Below the pieces are notes generated by a model. The model worked only from the letters and a program-made list of their open reading frames with translations. It ran no database searches and was not told the origin of the DNA. From contig NZ_JACHYB010000001.1 of NCBI RefSeq assembly GCF_014192515.1, positions 1,364,001 through 1,428,000 of the forward strand: a DNA stretch of 64,000 nt. Direction: 5' to 3'. The DNA comes from Microbacter margulisiae. Lineage in GTDB: Bacteria > Bacteroidota > Bacteroidia > Bacteroidales > Paludibacteraceae. A program made the position numbers and the translations under genes. Shown piece by piece: positions 8,279 to 18,263 of the stretch (positions are counted from its first letter, which is position 1; the number at the start of each line of letters is the position of its first letter).

Positions 8279-11200
8279 ATGAAACATCAAACCATAACAT
8301 ATCTGGTTACTATAATTCTGGCTATTTTTTCAAGTACAATAACAATCCATGCTCAGGATGGAATTTACTATACGGGCACTACACTATCGAATGTCAACTA
8401 CCATGATGGGCAATTGCCTCTTGCCGTAGGTGTTCACAACATTCAGGTACTAAGAGCGAACAGAGAACATCCTGCATTGGGAGGCGGCGTAAGTTGGACA
8501 TACAATCATGCTCCCATGCTGGCTTACTGGAATCATCAGTTCTATTTGGAATATCTGTCTGATCCTGTAGGAGAGAGTGTTCCTCCGGGAAGGACTTTAT
8601 TATTAACTTCCAAAGATGGGTATCGCTGGTCAAATCCCGTCATTATTTTTCCTCAGTATCGGGTTCCGGATGGGACAACAAAACCCGATAGCAAAATAGT
8701 TGCTAAGCATTTGTGGGCTGTGATGCACCAACGGATGGGATTTTATGTATCGAAAAGCCATCGACTGTTAGTACTGGGTTTTTATGGCATTTGTCTGGGA
8801 CCCAAGGATCATCCGAACGATGGGAATGGTATAGGCCGTGTTGTACGGGAAGTTTTCCCCAATGGAAAATTTGGACCGATTTACTTTATTCGCTATAATC
8901 ACGGATTTAGTCAAAAAAACACTACTTATCCGTTTTATACCCAAAGCAAAGATCAAGGGTTCGTAGATGCCTGTAACGAGCTTTTATCAAAACCACTTAT
9001 GATGCAACAATGGAATGAGGAAGCAGACAGAAATGATCCTCTGATTCCACTGAAGCTGGATTTCAAAGCATTTGATTATTATCATTTACCAAATGGGAAC
9101 GTTGTAGGCTTATGGAAATGTGCGGTGACATCCATTAGTAAAGATAATGGACGTACATGGTTAACACATCCGCAGAGGGCTCAAGGTTTTGTGAATGGCA
9201 ACGCCAAAATTTGGGGACAACGAACTTCTGACGGACGATATTCTACCGTATATAATCCCTCATCATTTTACCGTTGGCCGTTAGCCATTTCAACAAGCAA
9301 CGACGGGTTGAATTATAACGATATGTATTTAGTTCATGGGGATTTGACTCCAATGCGATATGGAGGAAATTTTAAAAATCCGGGCCCTCAGTATGTACGT
9401 GGCATCATTGAAGGGAATGGAACACCACCCGATGGCGATGAATGGGTAACCTACAGCATGAACAAAGAAGACATATGGGTTTCCAGGATTCCTGTTCCGG
9501 TAACGGACAGAGCTACGGCACAAGCAAATGATGATTTCAACAACTTCCATTCCATTGCAGAGATGACCCAATGGAATATTTATAGTCCGTTGTGGGCGCC
9601 GGTAAGTATTGAAAAGCGCGCAGACGGACGGCGTTGGTTAACATTGCAGGATTGGGATCCTTTTGATTATGCAAAAGCAGAAAGAGTAATTCCCACATCA
9701 AAGAAACTGACTGCCGAATTTACGATTGTTCCTGGACAAAACAACAAAGGAGAGTTGGATATTGAGTTTGAGAACAAAACCGGACAACCCTGCATTCGTT
9801 TAATCTTCGATAAAGACAAGCTTTTCAAAGCACAAACAGGGCCACACTATTCAACGCTTGCCCACTATCAGGGAGGAGAAGTATTTCATATTGAGCTCGC
9901 ATTAGATGCAACAACGAACAGTTACACAATGGTGGTAAACGGTAAAAAGATTTCCACACATCTTTTCTTTAATCCAGTAGCATCCGTTAGCCGTATCGTC
10001 TTCCGGACAGGAGAATTACCTATAGAGCCCACACCTGACAGTCCGGCATTTCGTTATACTGATTTACCTCATGCAGGAAGTACAGCACCTAAAGCTGTAT
10101 TTTACATCAAAAACTTGAAAACGGTTAGCTTGGACGACGACAGTCATGCAGCAGTGTTAAAGGCTGATGAATTTAAGCATTTTGTGGATTTCTTCAATTC
10201 GATGGAAAATGAAAATATCACCCTGGCTATTTCGAATGCCCAATCATGGGACTGGATGAAAAAGAATATTCCATTGTTCGAATGCCCTCAATATACTATG
10301 GAGCAAATGTATTACTACCGGTGGTGGACATATCGTAAACATATAGAAAAAACACCGGTCGGTTATGCAATTACTGAATTTTTGGTACCGAGGCATTATG
10401 CAGACAAGTATAACTTAATAAGCTGCGCTTTGGGCCATCATATTTACGAAGGCCGTTGGTTGCGTGACCGCCAATATGTTGACGATGATATTCATGTATG
10501 GTACCGGGGAAATGATGGTAAACCGATGAAGAAACTGCGCAACTATAGCAGTTGGGCAACAGATGCAATCTATAATAAATATCTGGTCGATGGGGATACT
10601 ACATTTCTTTTGAATATGTACCCTGATCTAAAAGCCAATTATGCTGCCTGGGAAAGCGATCATCGATTACATAGCGGGTTGTTCTGGCAAAGCGATGTAC
10701 AGGACGGCATGGAAGAATCCATCAGCGGAGGACGCAGAAAACATTATGCCCGACCAACGATCAACAGTTACATGTATGGAAATGCCAAAGCATTATCTGA
10801 AATTGCAGCCCTGGATGACAATCAAACTGATGCGAGATTTTACCAACTGAAAGCAGATACATTGAAGTCTCTTGTTCAGAACTTGTTATGGAATAAAGAC
10901 AGCCTCTTCTTTGAAACATTACGTAAACCCGGCGAAATGGCTCAGGTTCGGGAAGAGATAGGATTTCTTCCATGGTATTTCAATCTGCCGGACAAAAATA
11001 AAGGATATGATGCTGCATGGAAACAAATTACGAATCCAAGAGGTTTTTATGCTCCGTTTGGCATCACTACTGCAGAACAGCGTAATCCGGAATTCAGGAC
11101 ACATGGAGTTGGTAATTGTGAATGGGACGGTGCCGTATGGCCATTTGCCACATCACAAACATTGACTGCAATGGAAAATTTAATCAATAACTATCCTCAA

Positions 11201-11620
11201 ACAGAAATGAATGATAGTATCTATTTTGCCAGGCTTGAACAATATGTTGAATGCCAATCGTACAGAGGACGACCCTACATAGGCGAATATTTAGATCAAA
11301 GGACTGGCTATTGGTTAAAAGGAGATCAGGAACGCAGCAGATACTATAACCATTCTACGTTTAACGATTTAATCATAACCGGGTTGGTTGGTTTACGGCC
11401 ACGTCCTGATAATACAATTGAGATCAATCCTTTGCTTCCTAAACATCAATGGAACTGGTTCTGTCTGGACAATGTGCTCTATCATGGAAAAAATCTTACC
11501 ATTGTCTGGGATAAAACCGGAGGAAAATACGAATTAGGGAAAGGCCTAATGCTGTTTATAAATGGTCACAAGGTGGCATCAAGACCTGACTTAGGTAAGC
11601 TGACCTATACAATGAAGTAA
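8279..11620 (+). CDS. GH143-GH142 bimodular enzyme: DHA hydrolase plus beta-L-arabinofuranosidase (BT1020-like)
   Basis: 1113 residues with a signal peptide ending HAQ. Residues about 25-420 form a sialidase-type propeller ('SKDGYRWSNPVI', 'SKDNGRTWLTHP', 'STSNDGLNYND'). A beta-sandwich linker covers about 425-615 ('NDDFNNFHSIAEMTQWNIY'). Residues about 650-1085 form an (alpha/alpha)6 barrel ('YRWWTYRKHIEKTP', 'FWQSDVQDGMEESISGG', 'GVGNCEWDGAVWPFATSQ'). This order and length match Bacteroides thetaiotaomicron BT1020. There, GH143 releases DHA (3-deoxy-D-lyxo-2-heptulosaric acid) and GH142 removes the beta-L-Araf that caps it in RG-II side chain D. It is the strongest single marker that this locus targets RG-II and supplies the likely substrate for the aldolase cassette two genes downstream. 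Confidence 0.87.
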   Translation: MKHQTITYLVTIILAIFSSTITIHAQDGIYYTGTTLSNVNYHDGQLPLAVGVHNIQVLRANREHPALGGGVSWTYNHAPMLAYWNHQFYLEYLSDPVGESVPPGRTLLLTSKDGYRWSNPVIIFPQYRVPDGTTKPDSKIVAKHLWAVMHQRMGFYVSKSHRLLVLGFYGICLGPKDHPNDGNGIGRVVREVFPNGKFGPIYFIRYNHGFSQKNTTYPFYTQSKDQGFVDACNELLSKPLMMQQWNEEADRNDPLIPLKLDFKAFDYYHLPNGNVVGLWKCAVTSISKDNGRTWLTHPQRAQGFVNGNAKIWGQRTSDGRYSTVYNPSSFYRWPLAISTSNDGLNYNDMYLVHGDLTPMRYGGNFKNPGPQYVRGIIEGNGTPPDGDEWVTYSMNKEDIWVSRIPVPVTDRATAQANDDFNNFHSIAEMTQWNIYSPLWAPVSIEKRADGRRWLTLQDWDPFDYAKAERVIPTSKKLTAEFTIVPGQNNKGELDIEFENKTGQPCIRLIFDKDKLFKAQTGPHYSTLAHYQGGEVFHIELALDATTNSYTMVVNGKKISTHLFFNPVASVSRIVFRTGELPIEPTPDSPAFRYTDLPHAGSTAPKAVFYIKNLKTVSLDDDSHAAVLKADEFKHFVDFFNSMENENITLAISNAQSWDWMKKNIPLFECPQYTMEQMYYYRWWTYRKHIEKTPVGYAITEFLVPRHYADKYNLISCALGHHIYEGRWLRDRQYVDDDIHVWYRGNDGKPMKKLRNYSSWATDAIYNKYLVDGDTTFLLNMYPDLKANYAAWESDHRLHSGLFWQSDVQDGMEESISGGRRKHYARPTINSYMYGNAKALSEIAALDDNQTDARFYQLKADTLKSLVQNLLWNKDSLFFETLRKPGEMAQVREEIGFLPWYFNLPDKNKGYDAAWKQITNPRGFYAPFGITTAEQRNPEFRTHGVGNCEWDGAVWPFATSQTLTAMENLINNYPQTEMNDSIYFARLEQYVECQSYRGRPYIGEYLDQRTGYWLKGDQERSRYYNHSTFNDLIITGLVGLRPRPDNTIEINPLLPKHQWNWFCLDNVLYHGKNLTIVWDKTGGKYELGKGLMLFINGHKVASRPDLGKLTYTMK

Positions 11621-11658
11621 TTTACAGGGTTTCAAGAATGTTTTAAGATTAGTTAGCG

Positions 11659-14418
11659 ATGAACAGAGGAGTAGCAAGAAGTATTTTGTGTGTTATCATT
11701 GCAATGATGCCATTGTTTGCGAATGCAATTGTAATAGCCAAAACTACTTGCGACATGGCTGTCAATCCGTTATCGATCAATACCGTTGAACCCCGGTTTG
11801 GCTGGCAATTGCAATCGGCTACCAACGACGACAAACAAACTGCTTATGAAATAGAGGTAAGTCCTAAATTTTCTAACGCTAACAATCCTATTTGGAAGAG
11901 CGGAAAGATAAAATCAGACAGAAGCCAATTGATTCCCTACGGGGGAACTGGGAAATTACAACCGGGACACTTTTATAAATGGATAGTAAGAGTTTGGGAT
12001 GCAAAAGGGAGGGCTTCTTCATGGAGCCTCCCCTCCTATTTCTCTATAGCGCCTTATCCATCTTTCATGAATGCCCGGTGGATCGGAGCCATCACAAGAA
12101 CATATGCTCATTTGCCAATCGGCAGAAGCTTCCACATGCCTTCTCTTAAAAAGAAAGCAAACCTTGAATTATTGGATTCCATCAATAGCTTGGCATTGCG
12201 CAGTATTATGCTCAGAAAGTCATTCACCGTGCACAAAAAAATCCGGGACGCCATAGTTTATATCTGTGGACTCGGGCATTACAGGCTATCCATCGATGGA
12301 GAAAAAATTAGCAATAGTCAGTTTGCCCCGCTGTGGAGTGATTACGATAAAACCGTTTATTACAATACCTACGATGTCACTTCACAGCTACACAAAGGTG
12401 AAAATGTGATTGGAGTCATCCTGGGGAATGGTTTTTACAATGCCATCAGCAACCGGTACAGTAAGCTATGGCGTACTTATGGGCCTCCCACCCTATTTTT
12501 CAAAATGGTAATACACTATACCAATGGTACAGAACAAACAATCTGCTCTGATCAAAGCTGGAGCTACGCATTGAGTCCCATTACTTTTAATAACATCTAT
12601 GGCGGAGAAGATTACAATGCGAACTTAGAGCAAAAAGGCTGGGATAGCCCCGCATTTAATGACAAAGGAAAAGCATGGAAACCGGTGGTCATACAGGAAT
12701 CCCCAAAGGGAGAGTTAACTCCGCAATTGGCTCCTCCTGTCGTCATCCACAAGCAATATGGAATAAAGAGCATTCATCAATTATCCGATTCCGTATATGT
12801 GCTGGATATGGGACAAAACCTGGCCGGCTTTCCATCGATTAAAGTAAAAGGTAAAAAGGGACAAACCATACGGTTGTGGGTAGGTGAAAGCTTGGATAAA
12901 GACGGATACGTCAGCCAGAAACGCACCGGTAGACCTTACTATTTTGAATACACATTAAGCGGAGACAGCATTGAGCAATGGCATCCTTTGTTCAGTTATT
13001 ACGGATTTCAATATATCGAAGTGGTAGGAGCCAATGTCTTGAAAGCGCCTAAAGGGAGCCAACTCCCCTTAATAACAGCTATAAAATCAGACTTTGTCTA
13101 TTCCTCAGCTCCGGAAATCGGTTCGTTTAACTGCTCCGATTCACTCTTTTCCCATACTCATTTTATAATCAACAATTCAATAAAAAGTAACTTCCAGGGA
13201 GTACTTACAGATTGTCCTCATCGCGAGAAACTGGGTTGGCTGGAACAGGATCAATTAAACGCACCCGGCTTAATGTATAATTACGACATGTCAACTTTCT
13301 TCCCGAAAATCATGCGTGATATACGCGACGCCCAATATGCCGACGGACTTGTTCCAAGTATCTGTCCGGAATATGTACATTTTGGAGGAGATTTTACAGA
13401 CTCACCTGAATGGGGCTGTGCATCTATCGTTATACCATGGATATATTACGAACATTATGGTGACAGTTCATTGATCCGTCAGTATTATCCTGTCATGAAA
13501 AGATACCTTGATTATCTTACATCCAGAGCCAAATGCCATATTCTTTCCTATGGATTGGGAGACTGGTATGACTATGGCGTAAAACCTGCTGGATACTCGC
13601 AAAACACATCCATTGCATTATCAGCAACAGCACATTATTATTTATCAGCATCCTTGATGTATAAAGCCGCCAAGCTGTTAGGTACAAATGACACAACAAA
13701 ATTCAAACAGCTCGTTAATGAGATAAAAAAAGCCTATAACGAACGTTTCTTTAATCCGGCAACAAAACAATATGACATTGGGAGCCAATATGCAAATGCG
13801 GTTTCTCTCTATTTAAACCTGGTCGACCCGAAAAATAAACAAGCGGTTCTGAACAATTTGGTTGCGGACATCCGTTATCATGGCAATCATCTGACAACAG
13901 GCGATATTGGTAACCGTTACCTGTTTCAGACACTGGCAAACAATGGGTTGAATGATGTAATGTTTGATATGTTAAATCGTTATGATGTTCCGGGATATGG
14001 ATTCCAGGTAAAATACGGATTAACTACGCTTGCAGAACAATGGGACCCACGTAAGGGAAATTCCAGAAACCATTTTATGTTGGGACAAGTAGAGGAATGG
14101 TTTTATAAAACGTTAGCCGGTATACAGGATGATCCGGAAAGTCCAGGATTCAGACATTTCTATATCAAACCGATTCCTGCCGGCAACATCAAAACAGTAT
14201 CTGCTTCAACAGAAAGTTTATATGGAAGAATTCAGGTTGAATGGACAAAACAAGCGAAAGAATTTACGCTAAGAATCACTATTCCTGTAAATTCTTCAGC
14301 AACAGTAACATTACCCTTCAAGGTCAATTCGGCTGTCATAAATCATAAAACAGAAGCGATAAAAGACAATACCATTGACTTAGGATCAGGAAGATGGAAT
14401 ATCATCACAAGTCTATAA
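11659..14418 (+). CDS. GH78 alpha-L-rhamnosidase
   Basis: 919 residues with an export signal ending FANA. The full GH78 layout is present: N-terminal fibronectin-like domain ('TTCDMAVNPLSINTVEPRFGW'-type start), accessory beta-sandwich ('AIVYICGLGHYRLSIDGEKI'), then an (alpha/alpha)6 barrel with 'DCPHREKLGWLEQDQ' (Asp518, Glu523) and 'LTTLAEQWDP' near the C-terminus, plus a closing beta-domain. Ends 24 bases before the aldolase gene. In B. theta the GH78 next to the GH143-GH142 enzyme (BT1019) removes rhamnose from the Rha-Kdo side chain C of RG-II. The same adjacency here suggests that role, but GH78 specificity is not readable from motifs. Confidence 0.9.
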   Translation: MNRGVARSILCVIIAMMPLFANAIVIAKTTCDMAVNPLSINTVEPRFGWQLQSATNDDKQTAYEIEVSPKFSNANNPIWKSGKIKSDRSQLIPYGGTGKLQPGHFYKWIVRVWDAKGRASSWSLPSYFSIAPYPSFMNARWIGAITRTYAHLPIGRSFHMPSLKKKANLELLDSINSLALRSIMLRKSFTVHKKIRDAIVYICGLGHYRLSIDGEKISNSQFAPLWSDYDKTVYYNTYDVTSQLHKGENVIGVILGNGFYNAISNRYSKLWRTYGPPTLFFKMVIHYTNGTEQTICSDQSWSYALSPITFNNIYGGEDYNANLEQKGWDSPAFNDKGKAWKPVVIQESPKGELTPQLAPPVVIHKQYGIKSIHQLSDSVYVLDMGQNLAGFPSIKVKGKKGQTIRLWVGESLDKDGYVSQKRTGRPYYFEYTLSGDSIEQWHPLFSYYGFQYIEVVGANVLKAPKGSQLPLITAIKSDFVYSSAPEIGSFNCSDSLFSHTHFIINNSIKSNFQGVLTDCPHREKLGWLEQDQLNAPGLMYNYDMSTFFPKIMRDIRDAQYADGLVPSICPEYVHFGGDFTDSPEWGCASIVIPWIYYEHYGDSSLIRQYYPVMKRYLDYLTSRAKCHILSYGLGDWYDYGVKPAGYSQNTSIALSATAHYYLSASLMYKAAKLLGTNDTTKFKQLVNEIKKAYNERFFNPATKQYDIGSQYANAVSLYLNLVDPKNKQAVLNNLVADIRYHGNHLTTGDIGNRYLFQTLANNGLNDVMFDMLNRYDVPGYGFQVKYGLTTLAEQWDPRKGNSRNHFMLGQVEEWFYKTLAGIQDDPESPGFRHFYIKPIPAGNIKTVSASTESLYGRIQVEWTKQAKEFTLRITIPVNSSATVTLPFKVNSAVINHKTEAIKDNTIDLGSGRWNIITSL

Positions 14419-14442
14419 CACGTTAATAACAGAACTGATATA

Positions 14443-15354
14443 ATGCAAAAGAGATTTTCAGGAGTAGTAGTTCCGGTCATTACGCCATTAAATAAAGATT
14501 TCACAGTAGATATTACGGCTGTAGGATTAATCCTGAACCAACTAGCGCAAAACAATATAGATCCGCTGGTTTTAGGAACAACCGGCGAATCAAGTTCCAT
14601 AAATGAACAGGAAAGTTTGCGTTTCGTTCAGGCTGCAGTAACCGTAAAAGGGACACACCAAACCATTTATGCCGGATTAGTTGGCAATCAGGTTTCGGAT
14701 TTAATCAAACGGGGAAATCAATATATCGACTTAGGGGCTGATGTTGTAGTGGCTACCCTGCCCGCCTATTATATCCTGACACCGGAACAAATGGAAGCCT
14801 TTTACATTCAGTTGGCAGACCATATAAAAGGGCCTGTGATGCTCTATAATATTAAGGCCACAACGCAAATGTCCATTCCATTGGCTGTTGTGGAAAGATT
14901 AAGCAAGCATCCAAATATTTGGGGGTTGAAAGATTCCGAACGTGATATCGAACGGATGACAACCTGTATTGAAACCTATCGCGATCGTGAAGATTTCTCC
15001 TATTTCTGCGGATGGGGAGCACAAAGCGCCAACAGCCTGCAACTGGGCGCCGACGGGATAGTGCCCAGTACAGGGAATATTGTCCCTTCCCTTTATGGCA
15101 AAATGAAGCAGGAAGCGTTGCTCGGCAATTGGGACGCAGTTCAGCATTATCAGGAACTGACAGATATTGTAGCAATTCTTTATCAGCAAGACCGGACGCT
15201 TGGACAATCGTTAGCCGCCCTGAAAGTAATGATGCACGGGGAAAAAACATGTAATACCACGATGATGCCTCCGTTAACGGAACTTTCAGCTCGGGAAACT
15301 GAGCTTATCATAGCAAAATTTGATTATTACAAAAAGAGAACCGCAATCATTTAA
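14443..15354 (+). CDS. Class I aldolase of the DapA/NAL superfamily; predicted 2-keto-3-deoxy-aldarate (DHA or Kdo) aldolase
   Basis: 303 residues, no signal peptide, so cytoplasmic. An (alpha/beta)8 barrel of the dihydrodipicolinate synthase / N-acetylneuraminate lyase superfamily. The 'GTTGES' carboxylate-binding loop is at residues 45-50, Tyr135 in 'LYNIK', and the Schiff-base Lys166 in 'WGLKDSE'. Members cleave 2-keto-3-deoxy acids to pyruvate plus an aldehyde. Placement between RG-II hydrolases and a kinase/PdxA pair argues against lysine biosynthesis. RG-II yields two such acids, Kdo and DHA. Retro-aldol of DHA would give pyruvate and a four-carbon aldehyde acid, exactly what the three downstream enzymes could process. 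Substrate is inferred; superfamily is clear. Confidence 0.85.
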   Translation: MQKRFSGVVVPVITPLNKDFTVDITAVGLILNQLAQNNIDPLVLGTTGESSSINEQESLRFVQAAVTVKGTHQTIYAGLVGNQVSDLIKRGNQYIDLGADVVVATLPAYYILTPEQMEAFYIQLADHIKGPVMLYNIKATTQMSIPLAVVERLSKHPNIWGLKDSERDIERMTTCIETYRDREDFSYFCGWGAQSANSLQLGADGIVPSTGNIVPSLYGKMKQEALLGNWDAVQHYQELTDIVAILYQQDRTLGQSLAALKVMMHGEKTCNTTMMPPLTELSARETELIIAKFDYYKKRTAII

Positions 15355-15421
15355 CGGCAAAATGGAACGGCAGCTCTTTTTTATCCATAAACATAGTTGA
15401 ATCTCTTTATTTCCAAGATAC

Positions 15422-16966
15422 ATGCTGAATAGTCCAATACACTGGATTGACGGATTGATTGTCATATTATCGATATTGTTTACAGTCGGGACAGGCCTTT
15501 ACTTTTCAAAAAGGCAAAAAAGTTCTGACCGATACTTTATAGGGAGCAAGAACTTTCCTTCGTGGGCAATAGGACTATCCATCTTTGCCACCTTGCTAAG
15601 CAGCGTTACTTTCTTAGCCTATCCGGCAGCAGCTTATAGGTCAAACTGGATATTGCTTGTGCAAGGTTTAATGGTGCCGGTCGTATTGGTAGGAATCATT
15701 TGGATCATTGTTCCATTGTTTCGCAGAGTGGTACGGCTAAGTACATATGAATATTTTGAACGGCGATTTGGATTCTTTGCCCGGCTCTACAGCTCAATAG
15801 CGTTTATGCTGACCCATTTTTCCAAGATGGGAACCGTATTATACCTGATTTGTCTGGCTATGAGCAGCTTCTTTCATCTCCACATCCTGGCTATTATGTT
15901 CATATTGTGGTTTGCCATTGTCGCCCTTACGCTATTGGGAGGGATGGAAGCTGTCATCTGGATGGATGTGATTCAGGGAAGCTTACTGATAGGAGGAGGA
16001 TTACTCTGTCTGGGAATTTTGTTGTTCCGCAATGCCGGAGGACCTACTGAAGCTTTAAGCCAGGCATTACATATGGGAAAAATTGGCGTTGGCCCGTTCA
16101 CGTTTAGTTTACAAAAGCTCACATTTTGGGTGATGGTGTTTAATGGTGCTTTTTATGCACTTCAGAAATATGGAACGGATCAAACGATCGTTCAACGTTA
16201 CCTGACTGCAAAATCGGACAAGGATGCTAAGCATGCCGCCTACATTGGCGTATTTGCAAGCGTTTCCGTATGGACGTTATTTATGTTGATTGGTTCATTA
16301 TTATATGTATTTTATCATACGGGAACTGCCACTTTACCTCAAGGTATCACCGCTGACAAGGTATTTCCTTACTTTATTTCCACGCAGCTTCCCGTTGGTG
16401 CTGTAGGGCTAGTCCTTGCTGCACTTGTAGCAGCCGCACTTGCCAGTTTACAGTCCGACCTGAACTGTCTTTCGGCTATTGGAATAGGAGATTACTATCA
16501 ACGCTTCAAACCAAACAGCACTGACAAACAAAAATTGAGGATGGGACGATTACTTGTCTTCATAGCAAGCCTGTTGATGATGTTGGTAACCTACCTGTAT
16601 ATTACATGGAACGGGCAAGGAGTGTTGGGGGTCGTCTTCGGACTCTATTCCATCTTCTCAGCCGGAATCGTTGGCATATTCCTATTAGGCATCCTGTCCA
16701 GGCGGGCAAACCGGCAGGGATTATATATAGGAATTGCCGTATGCGTTCTTTTTACAGCCTATGCCGTGCTTACCTCGACACAAATACATGATAAACTGAT
16801 TTTGAATCTGGGGAAATATAATTTTCACCAACATAAATATATGCTTGGCGTCTATAGCCACCTGATTGTTCTTTTTGTAGGTTATGCAGCCAGTTTCCTG
16901 TTTAAGTCACAACCTGCAGAAGACGATCTGACAATTTACGGATATTTCAAGAAGAAAGCAGCATGA
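15422..16966 (+). CDS. Sodium/solute symporter (SSS family), candidate ulosonic-acid transporter
   Basis: 514 residues, about 13 hydrophobic helices, with SSS hallmarks: 'SSDRYFIGSKNFPSWAIGLS' near the N-terminus, 'GGMEAVIWMDVIQG' after helix 5, and 'QKYGTDQTIVQRYLTAKS' in the middle. It sits in the inner membrane. Gene order (aldolase 68 bases upstream, dehydrogenase 77 bases downstream) places it inside the acid-sugar catabolic cassette. SSS proteins import sialic acids in some bacteria, and DHA and Kdo are structural relatives, so import of DHA and/or Kdo from the periplasm is a reasonable inference. Rhamnose has its own transporter elsewhere in the window. Confidence 0.85.
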   Translation: MLNSPIHWIDGLIVILSILFTVGTGLYFSKRQKSSDRYFIGSKNFPSWAIGLSIFATLLSSVTFLAYPAAAYRSNWILLVQGLMVPVVLVGIIWIIVPLFRRVVRLSTYEYFERRFGFFARLYSSIAFMLTHFSKMGTVLYLICLAMSSFFHLHILAIMFILWFAIVALTLLGGMEAVIWMDVIQGSLLIGGGLLCLGILLFRNAGGPTEALSQALHMGKIGVGPFTFSLQKLTFWVMVFNGAFYALQKYGTDQTIVQRYLTAKSDKDAKHAAYIGVFASVSVWTLFMLIGSLLYVFYHTGTATLPQGITADKVFPYFISTQLPVGAVGLVLAALVAAALASLQSDLNCLSAIGIGDYYQRFKPNSTDKQKLRMGRLLVFIASLLMMLVTYLYITWNGQGVLGVVFGLYSIFSAGIVGIFLLGILSRRANRQGLYIGIAVCVLFTAYAVLTSTQIHDKLILNLGKYNFHQHKYMLGVYSHLIVLFVGYAASFLFKSQPAEDDLTIYGYFKKKAA

Positions 16967-17043
16967 GGCAGACCTGTAGATGAGGACGACGGTACAACGG
17001 ACAAATAACCGTCGAATAGAAGACAATCTAAAAAAATTAAAAT

Positions 17044-18192
17044 ATGAACTCGATTATATTACAACAACCCGGAACCATAGTATTTGGAGAAAATTGTATA
17101 GGCCGATTAATTGACAACCGGTTTGTACAGGCATCAAAAAGAATATTATGGCTGATCACTTCACCATTAATAAATACCCTTCAACCTACGTTAGAAGCTA
17201 TAACAACCAGCGGGAAGACAGTAGAATTAATCGACTATAATTTCCCCGGCGAACCTACTTTTAGTCAGTTCGAAGCATTATTAGCCCAATCAGAACAATT
17301 TAATCCTGATTGTGTTATAGGCATAGGAGGAGGAAGCGTGTTGGATTGCGCCAAATTACTGGCTGCGCTGACGGGGAATAATCAGAAACTGGAGGATATT
17401 GCCGGCATAGGATTGTTAAACGGAAGATCGAAGAAGCTGATCTGTTTGCCGACGACTTCAGGCACAGGAAGCGAAATGTCGCCGAATGCAATTTTATTGA
17501 ATGAAACTACCTTGGCAAAAAGTGGTATTATCAGTCCCTATCTGTTGCCTGATGCCTGCTATATCGATCCCGTATTAACGATATCTTTACCAGCACGTTT
17601 AACGGCAGAAACAGGAATGGACGCCCTCGCCCATTGCATTGAAGCCTACACGAATAAATTTGCTCATCCGGCTGTTGATATTTATGCATTAAAGGGGATG
17701 GAGCTGATTGCTCAGAATTTGCAGCGCGCCTGTGAAAATGGAAATGATATCGAAGCCAGATCAGCTTTGGCATTAGGATCCATGTACGGAGGATTATGTC
17801 TTGGGCCGGTAAATACAGCCGCAATTCATGCTTTGTCATATGGATTGGGCGGAAGATTTCATGTACCCCATGGATTAGCCAACGCTATAGTAATGCCGGA
17901 GGTTTTACGATTCAACATGGAGGCCTCTATAGAACGACATGCGACAGTAGCATTAGCCCTGGGAGTTCAAAACAAAGGAGATGAAAAAGAAACAGCCCTT
18001 GCCGGAATTGAAAAGATAAAGGAAATATCAAGAGCATGTGGTATTCCACAACATTTGAGTGATATCGGTATTAAAGCAGAAGACTTATCGGAACTGGCTG
18101 ATATTGCCATGGGGGTAACTCGTTTATTAAAAAACAATCCGAGAGAAGTAACGAAAACCGACGCGATTGAAATCTACAGAAAACTGCTTTGA
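17044..18192 (+). CDS. Iron-containing (group III) alcohol dehydrogenase; predicted C4 aldehyde-acid reductase
   Basis: 382 residues, cytoplasmic. N-terminal NAD(P)-binding domain with 'GIGGGSVLDCAK' near residue 100 and 'TTSGTGSEMS'. The C-terminal helical domain carries the metal set Asp193, His197 ('MDALAHCIEAY'), His262 ('AIHALSYGLGG') and His276 ('PHGLANA'), with the spacing seen in FucO-type enzymes, which interconvert aldehydes and primary alcohols. In this cassette it would reduce the aldehyde made by the aldolase: from DHA the product would be D-threonate. The physiological direction and substrate are inferred. Alternatives are lactaldehyde reduction from rhamnose or fucose catabolism, but no isomerase, kinase or aldolase for those sugars is beside it. 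Confidence 0.85.
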   Translation: MNSIILQQPGTIVFGENCIGRLIDNRFVQASKRILWLITSPLINTLQPTLEAITTSGKTVELIDYNFPGEPTFSQFEALLAQSEQFNPDCVIGIGGGSVLDCAKLLAALTGNNQKLEDIAGIGLLNGRSKKLICLPTTSGTGSEMSPNAILLNETTLAKSGIISPYLLPDACYIDPVLTISLPARLTAETGMDALAHCIEAYTNKFAHPAVDIYALKGMELIAQNLQRACENGNDIEARSALALGSMYGGLCLGPVNTAAIHALSYGLGGRFHVPHGLANAIVMPEVLRFNMEASIERHATVALALGVQNKGDEKETALAGIEKIKEISRACGIPQHLSDIGIKAEDLSELADIAMGVTRLLKNNPREVTKTDAIEIYRKLL

Positions 18193-18263
18193 TTTTATAT
18201 ATGAAATCAATATAATACAGAGACTGTTTTTTCATTGCACTAAAAAATTTGAGACTAAAAATT

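Noticed and set aside
14852..15250. Reverse-strand open frame of about 130 codons inside the aldolase gene
   Set aside because: Fully antisense to a gene with an intact active site; composition and lack of family features mark it as a shadow frame. The same holds for other antisense frames such as 6039-6425 and 33864-34280.
14443..15354. DapA for lysine biosynthesis
   Set aside because: Superfamily residues are shared, but the neighbours are acid-sugar and RG-II genes with no lysine pathway genes.
16987..17014. Stem-loop CGACGGT / ACCGTCG between the symporter and dehydrogenase genes
   Set aside because: Only 7 bp with a 14-nt loop and no T-tract; too weak to call a terminator.
18189..18210. 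AT-rich inverted repeat TTGATTT / AAATCAA at the dehydrogenase stop codon
   Set aside because: Short, nearly all A/T, overlaps the stop codon and has no T-run; likely chance.
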